Notes under the pieces: generated by a model
Told to the model about the DNA's origin: nothing
Databases searched by the model: none
The model's input: the letters and a program-made list of their open reading frames with translations, nothing else
Assembly: GCF_014489555.1 (NCBI RefSeq)
Contig: NZ_CP060784.1
Coordinates: 3,658,001 to 3,722,000 of the forward strand
From: Hymenobacter qilianensis
Lineage (GTDB): Bacteria; Bacteroidota; Bacteroidia; Cytophagales; Hymenobacteraceae
Length of the DNA: 64,000 bases
Direction: 5' to 3'
Translations under genes and position numbers: made by a program
In this document: in pieces, positions 19,393 through 28,360 of the stretch
How the letters are laid out: every line of letters starts with the position of its first letter
Numbering within the stretch: position 1 is the stretch's first letter

Positions 19393-22077
19393 ATGTCACT
19401 TCCCTCGGCCCACCACGTCCGCCAGCAATTCCTCGACTTCTTCGCCTCCAAAGGCCACCACATTGTACCCTCGGCGCCTATTGTGGTAAAAGACGACCCC
19501 ACGCTGCTGTTCATCAACTCGGGTATGGCCCCGTTTAAGGACTATTTCCTCGGCAACAAGCCCGCGCCCTTCAAGCGCATCGCGGATACCCAGAAGTGTC
19601 TGCGCGTGTCGGGCAAGCACAACGACCTGGAAGAGGTAGGCTACGACACCTACCACCACACCATGTTCGAGATGCTCGGCAACTGGTCGTTTGGCGATTA
19701 TTTCAAGAAAGACGCCATTGCCTGGGCCTGGGAGCTGCTCACCGAAGTATACAAGCTGCCCAAAGACCGCCTCTACGTCACCTACTTCGAAGGCGACCAA
19801 GGCGACGGCCTCGGCGCTGATACGGAGACGCAGGAACTGTGGCGGCAGTACGTGGCCGAAGAGCGCATTATGCCCGGCAACAAGAAGGATAACTTTTGGG
19901 AAATGGGCGATACGGGCCCCTGCGGCCCCTGCACCGAAATCCATATCGACCTGCGCGACGAGGCCGAAGTAGCCCAGAAATCGGGGCGGGAGCTGGTAAA
20001 TAATGACCACCCGCAGGTAGTCGAAATCTGGAACAACGTGTTCATGGAATTCCAGCGTCTGGCCGACAAGTCGTTGGTAAAGCTGCCGGCCCAGCACGTG
20101 GATACAGGTATGGGCTTCGAGCGTCTGATGATGGCTGTGTCGGGCGTGAAGTCGAACTACGACACCGACGTTTTCCAGCCCCTAATTCAGTTTATTGCCT
20201 CGGAAGTTGGTCTGGAATACCACGGCACGGCCCCGGCCACCGTGAATGACCAGCCCACCACGGAGAACGAGAAAACGGACATCGCCATCCGTGTAATCGC
20301 CGACCACATCCGCACTATCAGCTTCACAATTGCCGACGGACAACTGCCCAGCAACGTGAAGGCCGGCTACGTGATTCGCCGTATCCTGCGCCGGGCCGTG
20401 CGCTATGCCTTTTCCTCGCTGAATCAGAAGCAGCCTTTCCTCTATAAACTGGTGCCCGTGCTGGCCGACCAGATGCGCAGCATTTTCCCCGAACTCAAGC
20501 AGCAGCAGCAGTTTGTGCAGCGCGTGATTGAGGAGGAAGAAATTGCCTTCCTGAAAACGCTGGAAAACGGTCTGCGCCGCTTGGACGCTTTGGAGGCAAC
20601 GGCCAAAGCCAATGGTAACCGCATCGACGGCGCTACGGCGTTTGAGCTGTCGGATACGTTCGGTTTCCCGCTCGACCTGACCGCCCTCATCGCCCGCGAA
20701 AAGGGTCTGACTGTGGACGAGGAAGGCTTTAAGAAAGAATTAGAAGCGCAGAAAAGCCGCTCGCGCAACGCCCAAGAGGCTGAGCAAAGCGACTGGACCA
20801 TCGTAACTGAATCGGAGGAGCAGCCCGCGTTTGTAGGCTACGACCTGGAGGAAGCGCCAGCCCGCATTCTGCGTTACCGCCGCACCGACCGCAAAGGCAA
20901 AACCGAGTATCAGGTTGTACTGGATCAAACGCCGTTCTACGCAGAGTCTGGGGGGCAAATTGGCGACACGGGCTACCTGGAGTCGGACTTGTCGAAGGTG
21001 CGGGTGATTGACACGAAAAAGGAAAACGACCTCATCGTGCACACCGTCCTGGATTTGCCCGAGGATCTGGAGGCCAGCTTCATCAGCCGCATCGACCACG
21101 CCCGCCGCGACCAAATTCGCCGCAACCACACGGCTACCCACTTGCTGCAAGCCGCTCTGCGCGAAATAGTAGGCTCCCACGTTGCCCAAAAAGGCTCCTT
21201 AGTAAATGAGAAGCTCCTGCGCTTCGACTTCAGCCACTTCACCAAAGTAACCGACGACCAACTGCGCCAGGTAGAAACGCTGGTGAATGAACGAATTCGT
21301 CAGCAAATTCCGCTGGATGAGCGCCGCAACGTGCCGATTGCCGAGGCGAAAGAACTAGGCGCCACCGCCTTATTTGGTGAGAAGTACGGCGAATTTGTGC
21401 GCGTCATTACCTTCGACAAAGACTTTTCCGTAGAGCTTTGCGGCGGCACCCACGTGCGCACCACCGGCGACATCGGCTTCTTCAAAATTACCTCCGAATC
21501 GGCGGTAGGCGCCGGTGTGCGCCGCATCGAAGCCGTAACGGCCGAGGCTGCCGAAGCTTACGTGAACCAGCAGCTAGACTTGCTACAGCAGGTGCGCGAG
21601 GCGCTGGGCAACCCACAACATCTGCTGACCAGCATCGAGAAGCAAACCGAAGAAATTGCTGGCCTGCGTAAGCAGATTGAGCAGTTTGCTCAGCAAAGTC
21701 TCAATCAGCAAAAAGAACAATTAGCATCTCAGGTGAAGCCACTGAATGGCGTGAATTTCCTTGCCGCTCAGGTGCAGGTTAACTCTGCCGATGGTCTCAA
21801 AACGCTGGCCTTTAACCTACGCCAAGCTGTGCCTAACCTAGTGCTGGTGCTCGGAGCCGAGATTGAAGGGAAGCCACAGTTGGCTGTGATGCTAGATGAT
21901 GCACTAGCTGCGGGGGGCAAATTGAACGCTTCCACGCTGGTGCGCGAGCTGGCTAAGGAAATTCAGGGCGGCGGCGGCGGTCAGCCATTCTTCGCTACTG
22001 CGGGGGGCAAAAATGTGGCTGGGCTCGGCGCGGCTATTGGCAAAGCGGAGGAATTGATAGGGAAGGGGTTAGGGTAA
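19393..22077 (+). CDS. alaS: Alanyl-tRNA synthetase
   Basis: 894 residues from the ATG at 19393; the 36-codon upstream extension is rejected because homology-like sequence (HHVRQQFLDFFASKGHHIVP) starts just after this ATG. It charges tRNA-Ala in the cytoplasm. The class II core is seen in LFINSGMAPFKDYFLG, EMGDTGPCGPCTEIH and VDTGMGFERLMMAVSG. The editing domain has HTATHLL and CGGTH zinc/hydrolysis motifs, and a Gly-rich DHHA1-type C-terminus (GGGGGQPFFATAGG) follows. Three GCCCCCC motif copies lie in the 3' half, encoding SGGQIG, AGGKLN and AGGKNV. Confidence 0.98.
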   Translation: MSLPSAHHVRQQFLDFFASKGHHIVPSAPIVVKDDPTLLFINSGMAPFKDYFLGNKPAPFKRIADTQKCLRVSGKHNDLEEVGYDTYHHTMFEMLGNWSFGDYFKKDAIAWAWELLTEVYKLPKDRLYVTYFEGDQGDGLGADTETQELWRQYVAEERIMPGNKKDNFWEMGDTGPCGPCTEIHIDLRDEAEVAQKSGRELVNNDHPQVVEIWNNVFMEFQRLADKSLVKLPAQHVDTGMGFERLMMAVSGVKSNYDTDVFQPLIQFIASEVGLEYHGTAPATVNDQPTTENEKTDIAIRVIADHIRTISFTIADGQLPSNVKAGYVIRRILRRAVRYAFSSLNQKQPFLYKLVPVLADQMRSIFPELKQQQQFVQRVIEEEEIAFLKTLENGLRRLDALEATAKANGNRIDGATAFELSDTFGFPLDLTALIAREKGLTVDEEGFKKELEAQKSRSRNAQEAEQSDWTIVTESEEQPAFVGYDLEEAPARILRYRRTDRKGKTEYQVVLDQTPFYAESGGQIGDTGYLESDLSKVRVIDTKKENDLIVHTVLDLPEDLEASFISRIDHARRDQIRRNHTATHLLQAALREIVGSHVAQKGSLVNEKLLRFDFSHFTKVTDDQLRQVETLVNERIRQQIPLDERRNVPIAEAKELGATALFGEKYGEFVRVITFDKDFSVELCGGTHVRTTGDIGFFKITSESAVGAGVRRIEAVTAEAAEAYVNQQLDLLQQVREALGNPQHLLTSIEKQTEEIAGLRKQIEQFAQQSLNQQKEQLASQVKPLNGVNFLAAQVQVNSADGLKTLAFNLRQAVPNLVLVLGAEIEGKPQLAVMLDDALAAGGKLNASTLVRELAKEIQGGGGGQPFFATAGGKNVAGLGAAIGKAEELIGKGLG

Positions 22078-22090
22078 AGGCTCTAAAAAC

Positions 22091-22828
22091 ATGCTTATGC
22101 GTTGCAATATGCTCCTGCTTTGCTGTCTGTTAATGCCTATGCACTTGCTAGGGCAAACTGCTGGCACCAAGGTAATGGCGTACTTCGACGCACAAAATAG
22201 AAGACTTATAAATTCCGTAGGCGCTTCATACGCTGTCGAAACAAAGTTCACTGATAGTTTAAGGGCTGTTGAGACGTGGTATTTCGCTCCAAAAAAAGTT
22301 AGGGAAGTTGCCTCCTTTTCTAACATCCGCCGCCGTATTCGGGATGGTGAGACGGTGGTATACTACGATAATGGGAGCGTCAAGCGCCGTGAGAGCTATC
22401 AAGACGGGGCACGTCAGGGCGAGGGACTAGCTTACTATTCGAACGGTAAAATTCGCCGCCGAGACAGATATGAAAATCAAAAGCGAGTGCTTCAGGAATG
22501 TTTTGATGAATCTGGTGGCGCCATGAACTGCGATACCTTGGACCGTCGCGCTTGCCCTAACCAAGTACCTTTCACTCAGCAGACTACCAATGTGCGTTAT
22601 CCTGCTAAGGCCCTAAAACTTGGCATTGAAGGCGTAGTTAAGGTGAAATTTGTAGTAAATCGGACTGGTCAACTAGTTGATGTTTGGGTAGTTGAGTCCC
22701 CTTCACCTTTACTAGATGTTGAGGCAATAGCGGCGGTGCGCAGAATCAAGCAGTGGCGAGTCGGGCTGATAGACTGCGACCCTATGGACACATTCTACAC
22801 CCTGCCACTAACATTTAAGATAAATTGA
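22091..22828 (+). CDS. MORN-like/TonB domain protein
   Basis: 245 residues beginning 13 bp after alaS. A signal peptide (LLLCCLLMPMHLLGQ) precedes two YwqK/MORN-like repeats (VVYYDNGSVKRRESYQDGAR, LAYYSNGKIRRRDRYENQ). The C-terminus is a TonB fold (VRYPAKALKLGIEGVVKVKF, VVNRTGQLVDVWVVES). This combination is common in Bacteroidota as 'energy transducer TonB' proteins without a membrane anchor, and its role is unknown. Close spacing suggests read-through from alaS. Confidence 0.75.
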   Translation: MLMRCNMLLLCCLLMPMHLLGQTAGTKVMAYFDAQNRRLINSVGASYAVETKFTDSLRAVETWYFAPKKVREVASFSNIRRRIRDGETVVYYDNGSVKRRESYQDGARQGEGLAYYSNGKIRRRDRYENQKRVLQECFDESGGAMNCDTLDRRACPNQVPFTQQTTNVRYPAKALKLGIEGVVKVKFVVNRTGQLVDVWVVESPSPLLDVEAIAAVRRIKQWRVGLIDCDPMDTFYTLPLTFKIN

Positions 22829-22993
22829 AAAGTGTCCGCTTCGCTTCTCTTCTCTACAATACTATTAGTTAAGTAAACCACTGGAACTCGTCAAGCATAT
22901 TACGATTAACAGGAACGAGAAATAAAACGTAGCTGCTGTGCCTTACCTTCGCAAGTAGAAATCAGCCGCCAAATCAGCGTAAATCTGCGATTC

Positions 22994-24457
22994 ATGGACG
23001 AAGCAATAAAATCAAAATACCAGCCTGTTATCGGGCTAGAAGTGCACGCACAGCTGCTCACGCACAGCAAAATGTACTCGTCGGATGAGAATGAGTACGG
23101 TGCGCTGCCAAATCATAACCTCTCGGTAATTACGTTGGGCCACCCCGGTACGCTGCCGCGGGTGAACTACTCGGCCGTGGAGTTTGCCATGAAAATGGGC
23201 TTGGCCACCAACTGTCACATTACCCGCGACAACCTATTTGCGCGCAAAAACTACTTCTATCCTGACCTGCCCAAGGGCTACCAGATCACCCAGGATAAAA
23301 CCCCAATCTGCACCCAAGGCCACGTCCCGATTCGCTTGAGTGACGGTACCACGCGGGAAATTGGCGTGACGCGCATTCACATGGAGGAAGACGCGGGCAA
23401 ATCCATGCACTTGGCGGGCGAGGTAGAAACGCTGGTGGATTTGAACCGCGCTGGCGTGCCGCTAATTGAGATTGTGTCGGAGCCGGACATTCGCAACGCA
23501 GAGGAAGCCTACGCTTATTTGGCCGAAATCAAGAAGCTGGTGGTGTACTTGGGTATTTGCGACGGCAACATGGAGGAAGGCTCGCTTCGCTGCGACGCCA
23601 ATATCTCGGTGATGCTGCGCGGGGCCGATAAGTTCGGGACCAAGGTGGAGGTGAAGAACATGAACTCCTTCCGCAACGTGCAGCGCGCCATTGAGCACGA
23701 GATTGAGCGGCAGATTGCCATTCTGGAAGCCGGCGAAACCATCGACAGCGAAACGCGTGGCTTCGATGCGGCGTCGGGTACTACCAGCGGACAGCGTAGC
23801 AAGGAGACGATGAACGACTACCGCTACTTCCCGGAGCCAGATTTGCCCCCCGTGGTCATCGATGACGCCTGGTTGCACCGCGTGCAGGCCGAATTGCCGG
23901 CACTGCCCCAACAGCTTTACGCGCGCTTTACCGGCGAGCTGGGTTTGTCGGATTACGATGCATCGGTGCTCACGGACCAGAAGGAAGTGGCCTTGTTTTT
24001 CGATGAGCTTACGCGCCTGACCACCAACGCCAAAGCTGCCGCCAACTGGGTGATGGGGCCGGTGAAGTCGTATCTGAATGAGCGCGCATTGCCGATGAGT
24101 GAGTTCCCGCTCACCACGCAGCACCTTGCCGATATCATTCAGCTTATCGACGAAAACAAGATCAGCCATTCGGTTGCTTCCAAGCAGCTGTTCCCGTATT
24201 TGCTCGAGAACCCGGAGAAAAGAGCCCCCCAGGCCGCCCAAGAGCAAAACTTGCTACAAGAGTCGGACGAGGCAGGCTTGCTGGCAATGGTCGAGCAGGT
24301 GCTGGCCGCAAACCCCGGCAAAGTAGCTGAGTACCGCGCCGGTAAAAAAGCCCTGACCGGCATGTTTATGGGCGAGCTGATGAAGCTTACCGGCGGTAAA
24401 GCCGACCCCAAAGTAGCCAACCAGCTGCTGCGCCAAAAATTGGACGCCAGCGTGTAA
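22994..24457 (+). CDS. gatB: Asp/Glu-tRNA amidotransferase subunit B
   Basis: 487 residues, usual length. GatB, with GatA and GatC, converts misacylated Glu-tRNA-Gln and Asp-tRNA-Asn to the cognate amide forms. The N-terminal signature (PVIGLEVHAQLLTHSKMYSS), LGHPGTLPRVN, RIHMEEDAGKS, VPLIEIVSEPD, GSLRCDANISV and the C-terminal YqeY-like tail (MGELMKLTGGKADPK) are present. gatA and gatC are not in this window. A near-match -7 box TACCTTCG lies at 22944-22951. Confidence 0.98.
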   Translation: MDEAIKSKYQPVIGLEVHAQLLTHSKMYSSDENEYGALPNHNLSVITLGHPGTLPRVNYSAVEFAMKMGLATNCHITRDNLFARKNYFYPDLPKGYQITQDKTPICTQGHVPIRLSDGTTREIGVTRIHMEEDAGKSMHLAGEVETLVDLNRAGVPLIEIVSEPDIRNAEEAYAYLAEIKKLVVYLGICDGNMEEGSLRCDANISVMLRGADKFGTKVEVKNMNSFRNVQRAIEHEIERQIAILEAGETIDSETRGFDAASGTTSGQRSKETMNDYRYFPEPDLPPVVIDDAWLHRVQAELPALPQQLYARFTGELGLSDYDASVLTDQKEVALFFDELTRLTTNAKAAANWVMGPVKSYLNERALPMSEFPLTTQHLADIIQLIDENKISHSVASKQLFPYLLENPEKRAPQAAQEQNLLQESDEAGLLAMVEQVLAANPGKVAEYRAGKKALTGMFMGELMKLTGGKADPKVANQLLRQKLDASV

Positions 24458-24661
24458 TTCAATCCCAGGGGCGTGCTTTGCCAAGCGTGCCTCTGGGGTT
24501 ATAAGTTAGGTCAGACGCAGGTTGTGGAACCTCATGAACCGAATCGGGTTTAAATAAGCGTTCCCATATGGCTGCCGATTTACGCGATAATCGGCAACTT
24601 GCGGCCCCAAATCGGGTCTGTAACTGAATTTTAGCTGCCCCGACTTGGCATATCAACCGAG

Positions 24662-25822
24662 ATGATGAAGAAAATGAAGAGCATTCTGCTATTTGCCGCC
24701 GTGCTAGGCATGGCTAATGCCTGTAACCGAGCTACGGCTCCCACGTCGGACACCGCTAATGCTACTACGGGCGAAGGCTATCAGGTTACGGGTCAACTGA
24801 CCAACGCTCCGGCTGGAACCAAGGTGTATCTGGCGGAACTGGGCGAAACTCAGTTTATTTCCCGCGATACGGCTACCGTTGACGAAAAAGGCGCTTTTAC
24901 CCTAAAAGGTGCTTTGCCGGAAGCCGGGCTGTATCAACTCAAAACAGACGACGCCAACCAGGTGCTGCTGGCCCTCAACAACGGCAGTCAGGTGCAGCTA
25001 AGCGGCGATGCCGCGCAACTAGGCACCAGCTACACGGTGAAAGGCTCCCCCGATTCGGAGCTATTACAGCGCCTGATGCGCGAGCTGGACAAAACCAAAA
25101 AGACAGTAGAAAGCCTGGGCGAGCGCTACAACCAAGCGGCACAGGCAGGCCGTGAGGACACCATGCGCGTCATCAGAGAGCGCTTCACGACGGTGCAGGC
25201 CCGCAACATCGCTGGTATCAAGCAGCTGGTGCGTCAGAACCCCAATTCAGTCGTGTCGGCCTTTGTGGTGGGCAACGTGCTGAATCCGGATGAGCAGTTC
25301 CCGTTCGCTGATTCCATGGCCACGCTGTTCAAGAAAACTTTGCCCGACTCGCGCTATACGCAGTCCTTGGTGACGCGGCTGGATGTGCTGCGCCCCACGG
25401 CCGTGGGTGTGGTTGCTCCTGAGATTCAACTGGCATCGCCAGCCGGTGCCCCCGTGGCGCTGAGTAGCCTGCGTGGCAAGTACGTGCTCATTGATTTCTG
25501 GGCTTCGTGGTGTGGCCCCTGCCGTCAGGAAAACCCGAATGTGGTGCGCATGTACAACAAGTACAAAAGCAAAGGCTTCGAGATTTACGGCGTCTCCTTC
25601 GATCAGGATAAAACCAAGTGGGAGAAAGCTATTGCTAAAGATGGTCTCACCTGGACCCACGTTTCCGATCTGAAAGGTTGGGAAAGCGCAGCCGGCCAGA
25701 CCTACGGTGTAAAGTCTATCCCCCAGACTATCCTTCTGGACCCACAAGGTCGCATCATCGCAAAAAACCTGCGTGGTGAAGAACTGGAGGAAAAGCTAAA
25801 GTCAGTGCTGGCAGCCAACTAA
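24662..25822 (+). CDS. TlpA-family thiol-disulfide oxidoreductase lipoprotein with DUF4369
   Basis: 386 residues. A lipoprotein signal ends in MANAC. Residues about 40-140 are a DUF4369 beta domain (YQVTGQLTNAPAGTKVYLAE), followed by a helical linker and a C-terminal thioredoxin domain with the active site FWASWCGPCRQENPN and the cis-proline stretch KSIPQTILLDPQG. It should reduce or exchange disulfides in the periplasm, attached to a membrane. The substrate is unknown; no cytochrome c maturation genes are adjacent. It ends with its own terminator. Confidence 0.92.
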   Translation: MMKKMKSILLFAAVLGMANACNRATAPTSDTANATTGEGYQVTGQLTNAPAGTKVYLAELGETQFISRDTATVDEKGAFTLKGALPEAGLYQLKTDDANQVLLALNNGSQVQLSGDAAQLGTSYTVKGSPDSELLQRLMRELDKTKKTVESLGERYNQAAQAGREDTMRVIRERFTTVQARNIAGIKQLVRQNPNSVVSAFVVGNVLNPDEQFPFADSMATLFKKTLPDSRYTQSLVTRLDVLRPTAVGVVAPEIQLASPAGAPVALSSLRGKYVLIDFWASWCGPCRQENPNVVRMYNKYKSKGFEIYGVSFDQDKTKWEKAIAKDGLTWTHVSDLKGWESAAGQTYGVKSIPQTILLDPQGRIIAKNLRGEELEEKLKSVLAAN

Positions 25823-25844
25823 GGCTCCAACTTCCTAAGACCAG

Positions 25845-25880
25845 AAAAAGCCCCCCGGAAAGATTCTGGGGGCTTTTTTA
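25845..25880 (+). terminator. Rho-independent terminator
   Basis: AAAAAGCCCCCCGGAA ... TTCTGGGGGCTTTTTT hairpin with T-run about 25 bp after the thioredoxin-lipoprotein stop. Confidence 0.88.
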
Positions 25881-25900
25881 TGCTTTTTTATTTTTCCGTT

Positions 25901-25983
25901 TGTCATCCTGAGGCACGAAGGACCTTGTAGCAGTTGCATGACTTGTTTCAGTGCGAGAAGCTCCTTCGTGCCTCAGGATGACA
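25901..25983. repeat. REP-like palindromic repeat, family B
   Basis: Perfect 22-bp inverted arms at 25901-25922 and 25962-25983 (TGTCATCCTGAGGCACGAAG... and complement). It is different in sequence from family A but shares the outer GTCAT. Confidence 0.8.
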
Positions 25984-26018
25984 ATTACTTTTGACGATAA
26001 CAGTGACAACGACTGCGA

Positions 26019-26047
26019 GCGAGATGCTTCGTGCTGCTCTGCATGAC
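26019..26047. repeat. Single arm of REP-like family A
   Basis: GCGAGATGCTTCGTGCTGCT plus CTGCATGAC matches the right arm of the repeats at 18735-18763 and 33684-33712 with three mismatches in the middle. No left arm is seen nearby, so it is a decayed or half copy placed next to a family B element. Confidence 0.65.
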
Positions 26048-26079
26048 GTTCTAGTGTACTTATGCTTCTATATTTTCGG

Positions 26080-26830
26080 CTAACTCAAAAACATACGCTG
26101 CATAGCTTGCCAAAGCAGCTTTTTGCGGCTGGTATCTTCCTCCAGTAACTCGATTTCGGCGGCGGGCAGGTAGGCGACATCGTTTACCAGAAGCACCGGC
26201 TCATACAGCTGCGTTTTGTACACGGCGACATCAAGCAGGTTTTTGCCGAAGCCAATGATTTGCTTGGCCGCCAGTTTTTGCCGTAAGGTGCTCAGGGCCA
26301 CGGGCAAATGCGACTCTACGTTGATAATAACCACATCCTCCACAATCAGCCGAATAGCCTTGAGCAGGTTGTTGAGAAACACGTTTTTGGGCAGCCGCTG
26401 AAACCGTACCGGATCCATGCGCACGATGATAACAAGGCCATTAGCATTGCTGCCGAGCGTAGAATACGGCGTTTCGGTAAGTGGCGGCGCCGTTCGCTGC
26501 GGCTGGTCTGACACGGGTGGGGCAGGGGGAGCAGGAGCGGGACTTACCGGGCTGAAACGGCCGGCGTGGGGGGCAAATTCAGGCCCGCCATGGAAGGCAG
26601 CTTCGCGGGCGCGACGGGTTTTACCGCTAAGGGTGGAACTGGCACAGGCGGTGCCGGTGCCGCAGGTGTTGGTGGCTGAGGAGTAGCAGGGGCACCGACG
26701 CAACGGGCGCCGCAGGAGCAGCTGGGGCGGCGGCGGGCAACTGGGGGGCATTTTCATCTGCCTCCGCCACCACGTACAGCGATACGTTGGTGTAGAAATT
26801 CTGAAAAAAAGCCAGCGATGCCTCGTGCAT
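26080..26830 (-). CDS. Conserved-looking protein with Pro/Ala-rich linker (two frameshifts)
   Basis: About 250 residues after repair; not recognised. An N-terminal segment (MHEASLAFFQNFYTNVSLYV) is joined by a long Pro/Ala linker to a C-terminal domain of about 120 residues (GLVIIVRMDPVRFQRLPKNV, FLNNLLKAIRLIVEDVVIIN, VAYLPAAEIELLEEDTSRKK). The two breaks, GGGG at 26689-26692 and GGG at 26549-26551, each need one extra base and together bring a continuous Pro-rich stretch into frame. There is no signal peptide, so it is probably cytoplasmic. It lies downstream of a thioesterase gene on the same strand. Confidence 0.65.
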
Positions 26831-26930
26831 ATAGAATTGATGGTTAAATGGTTGGAGGGTAAATGGCTGGTCGTTCGCGGGTCTTGATGGAGAACCAGGC
26901 GTTTACCCTTCAGCAATTTAACTATTCACC

Positions 26931-27449
26931 TTAATCCAAATCAAAAAGGGCTTTAAGCTCCGATGCTTCTTCGGGCTTCATGCGGCCACCGAGCACCAGG
27001 CGCAGCTGACGCCGCCGCAAAGCACCATCATACAAGCGGATTTCCTCTTCCGTTTCGGCCACGGCTTCCGGCACATCAATCGGGCGGCCCGACTGATCTA
27101 CGGCCACAAATGTGAAGAAGGCCTCGTTGGATTTGACTTTGGTACCCGTCGGGATATCCTCGGCCCACACGTCGATATGCACTTCCATCGACGAGCTAAA
27201 GGAGCGCGTCACCTGGGCCTGTAAGGTTACCACGTTGCCGAGACGAATGCCGGCACTAAACGACACATTGTCCACGGAAGCCGTGACAACGATGCGGTTG
27301 GAGTGTTTTTGGGCCGAAATGGCGGCGGCGATGTCCATCAGATGCATCATGCGGCCGCCCATCAGGTTGTTGAGCGTGTTGGTATCGTTGGGCAGCACCA
27401 GCTCGGTCATGTTCACGAACGAGTCTTTGACGGGCTTCTGTTTGCGCAT
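26931..27449 (-). CDS. Acyl-CoA thioesterase (hotdog fold, YciA/BACH-like)
   Basis: 172 residues. The hotdog core is shown by TNTLNNLMGGRMMHLMDIAA (with catalytic Asp/His-type positions), VVTASVDNVSFSAGIRLGNV and SNEAFFTFVAVDQSGRP. The family hydrolyses acyl-CoA in the cytoplasm; chain-length preference is not visible. The C-terminal tail (RMKPEEASELKALFDLD) is an extra helix found in hexameric members. It precedes the Pro-rich protein gene by about 100 bp. Confidence 0.9.
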   Translation of the reverse strand: MRKQKPVKDSFVNMTELVLPNDTNTLNNLMGGRMMHLMDIAAAISAQKHSNRIVVTASVDNVSFSAGIRLGNVVTLQAQVTRSFSSSMEVHIDVWAEDIPTGTKVKSNEAFFTFVAVDQSGRPIDVPEAVAETEEEIRLYDGALRRRQLRLVLGGRMKPEEASELKALFDLD

Positions 27450-27516
27450 TGGGGTAGAAAGAATAGGCTAATGAAGCCGCGAAGATAGGCGGCTGCGCCG
27501 GGTATATCCTATCCGC

Positions 27517-28170
27517 TTACCCACCCCAGCCGGCCCGGCCCAGCAAGGGCACGAACCGAAACTCCTCGAAAATCTCCCGTGAAAACTCGTCTTCGCTCTC
27601 GCGCACCACGCGCATCATGCGCTGCACCTGCGCATCACCGACCGGAATAACCAGGGCGCCGCCGATGCGCAGCTGCCGCAGCAGCGGCCGTGGAATATTG
27701 GGCGAGCCGGCCGTCACCAGAATCTTATCGAAGGGGGCTTGGTCAGGCAAGCCCAGCGAGCCGTCGCCGCAGACGAGGTGCGCCTGCTGGTGCAGGGCCG
27801 CCAGGCGCTTGCGGGTGCCTTCAAACAGCACAGGGTTGTACTCGATGCTGTAAACGTGGGGCGTAATCTGGAGCAGCACACAGCACTGATACCCCGAGCC
27901 GGTACCAATTTCCAGCACTTTATCGTCGGGCGTAAGCCGGAGCAGCTCTGTTTGGTATGCTACGGTGTAGGGCTGCGAAATCGTCTGGCCCTCGCCAATC
28001 GGAAAAGCCTTGTCCTGATAGGCGTGCGCCTGAAAAGCGGGGGCGAAGAAAAGGTGGCGCGGCACGGTACCTATGGCCGCCAGTACCTTCTCATCGCGAA
28101 TACCTTTGCGGCGAAGCTCTTCCACAAGAGCGCGGCGTAGGCCGCGGTGTCGGTAGCTGTTAGCGTCCAT
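27517..28170 (-). CDS. pcm: Protein-L-isoaspartate O-methyltransferase
   Basis: 217 residues. It methylates isoaspartyl residues in damaged proteins using S-adenosylmethionine. Signatures are IGEGQTISQPYTVAYQTELL (substrate loop), DDKVLEIGTGSGYQCCVLLQ (SAM-binding motif I) and PFDKILVTAGSPNIPRPLLRQL. Length and order are typical. It is divergent from the sugar transferase gene. Confidence 0.95.
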   Translation of the reverse strand: MDANSYRHRGLRRALVEELRRKGIRDEKVLAAIGTVPRHLFFAPAFQAHAYQDKAFPIGEGQTISQPYTVAYQTELLRLTPDDKVLEIGTGSGYQCCVLLQITPHVYSIEYNPVLFEGTRKRLAALHQQAHLVCGDGSLGLPDQAPFDKILVTAGSPNIPRPLLRQLRIGGALVIPVGDAQVQRMMRVVRESEDEFSREIFEEFRFVPLLGRAGWGG

Positions 28171-28225
28171 GAGATGAATACGGAGTGGTAGGGGCAGGAG
28201 GCCGGAAAATTCCGCTTTAATGCTC

Positions 28226-28233
28226 TACCTTTG
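28226..28233 (+). promoter_or_regulatory. Probable -7 element (TACCTTTG) for the sugar transferase
   Basis: Exact match to TAnnTTTG in the divergent region between pcm and the sugar transferase, about 130 bp upstream of the suggested TTG start. No TTTG -33 box is evident. Confidence 0.4.
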
Positions 28234-28360
28234 GCTACTCCGAAAGACAGCAAAATTGCCCTCCAGCGCAGCTCTGACGGCGAAATTACGCTTTCGTTGG
28301 CATTGCCACCCCACCACCTACTTGTTGCCGGTCTGAAAGGTCCGGCTTGTTTGTCCGCCC

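Noticed and set aside
24470..24500. Possible terminator after gatB (CCAGGGGCGTGCTT/AAGCGTGCCTCTGG)
   Set aside because: Three mismatches in a short stem and no T-run; too weak to list.
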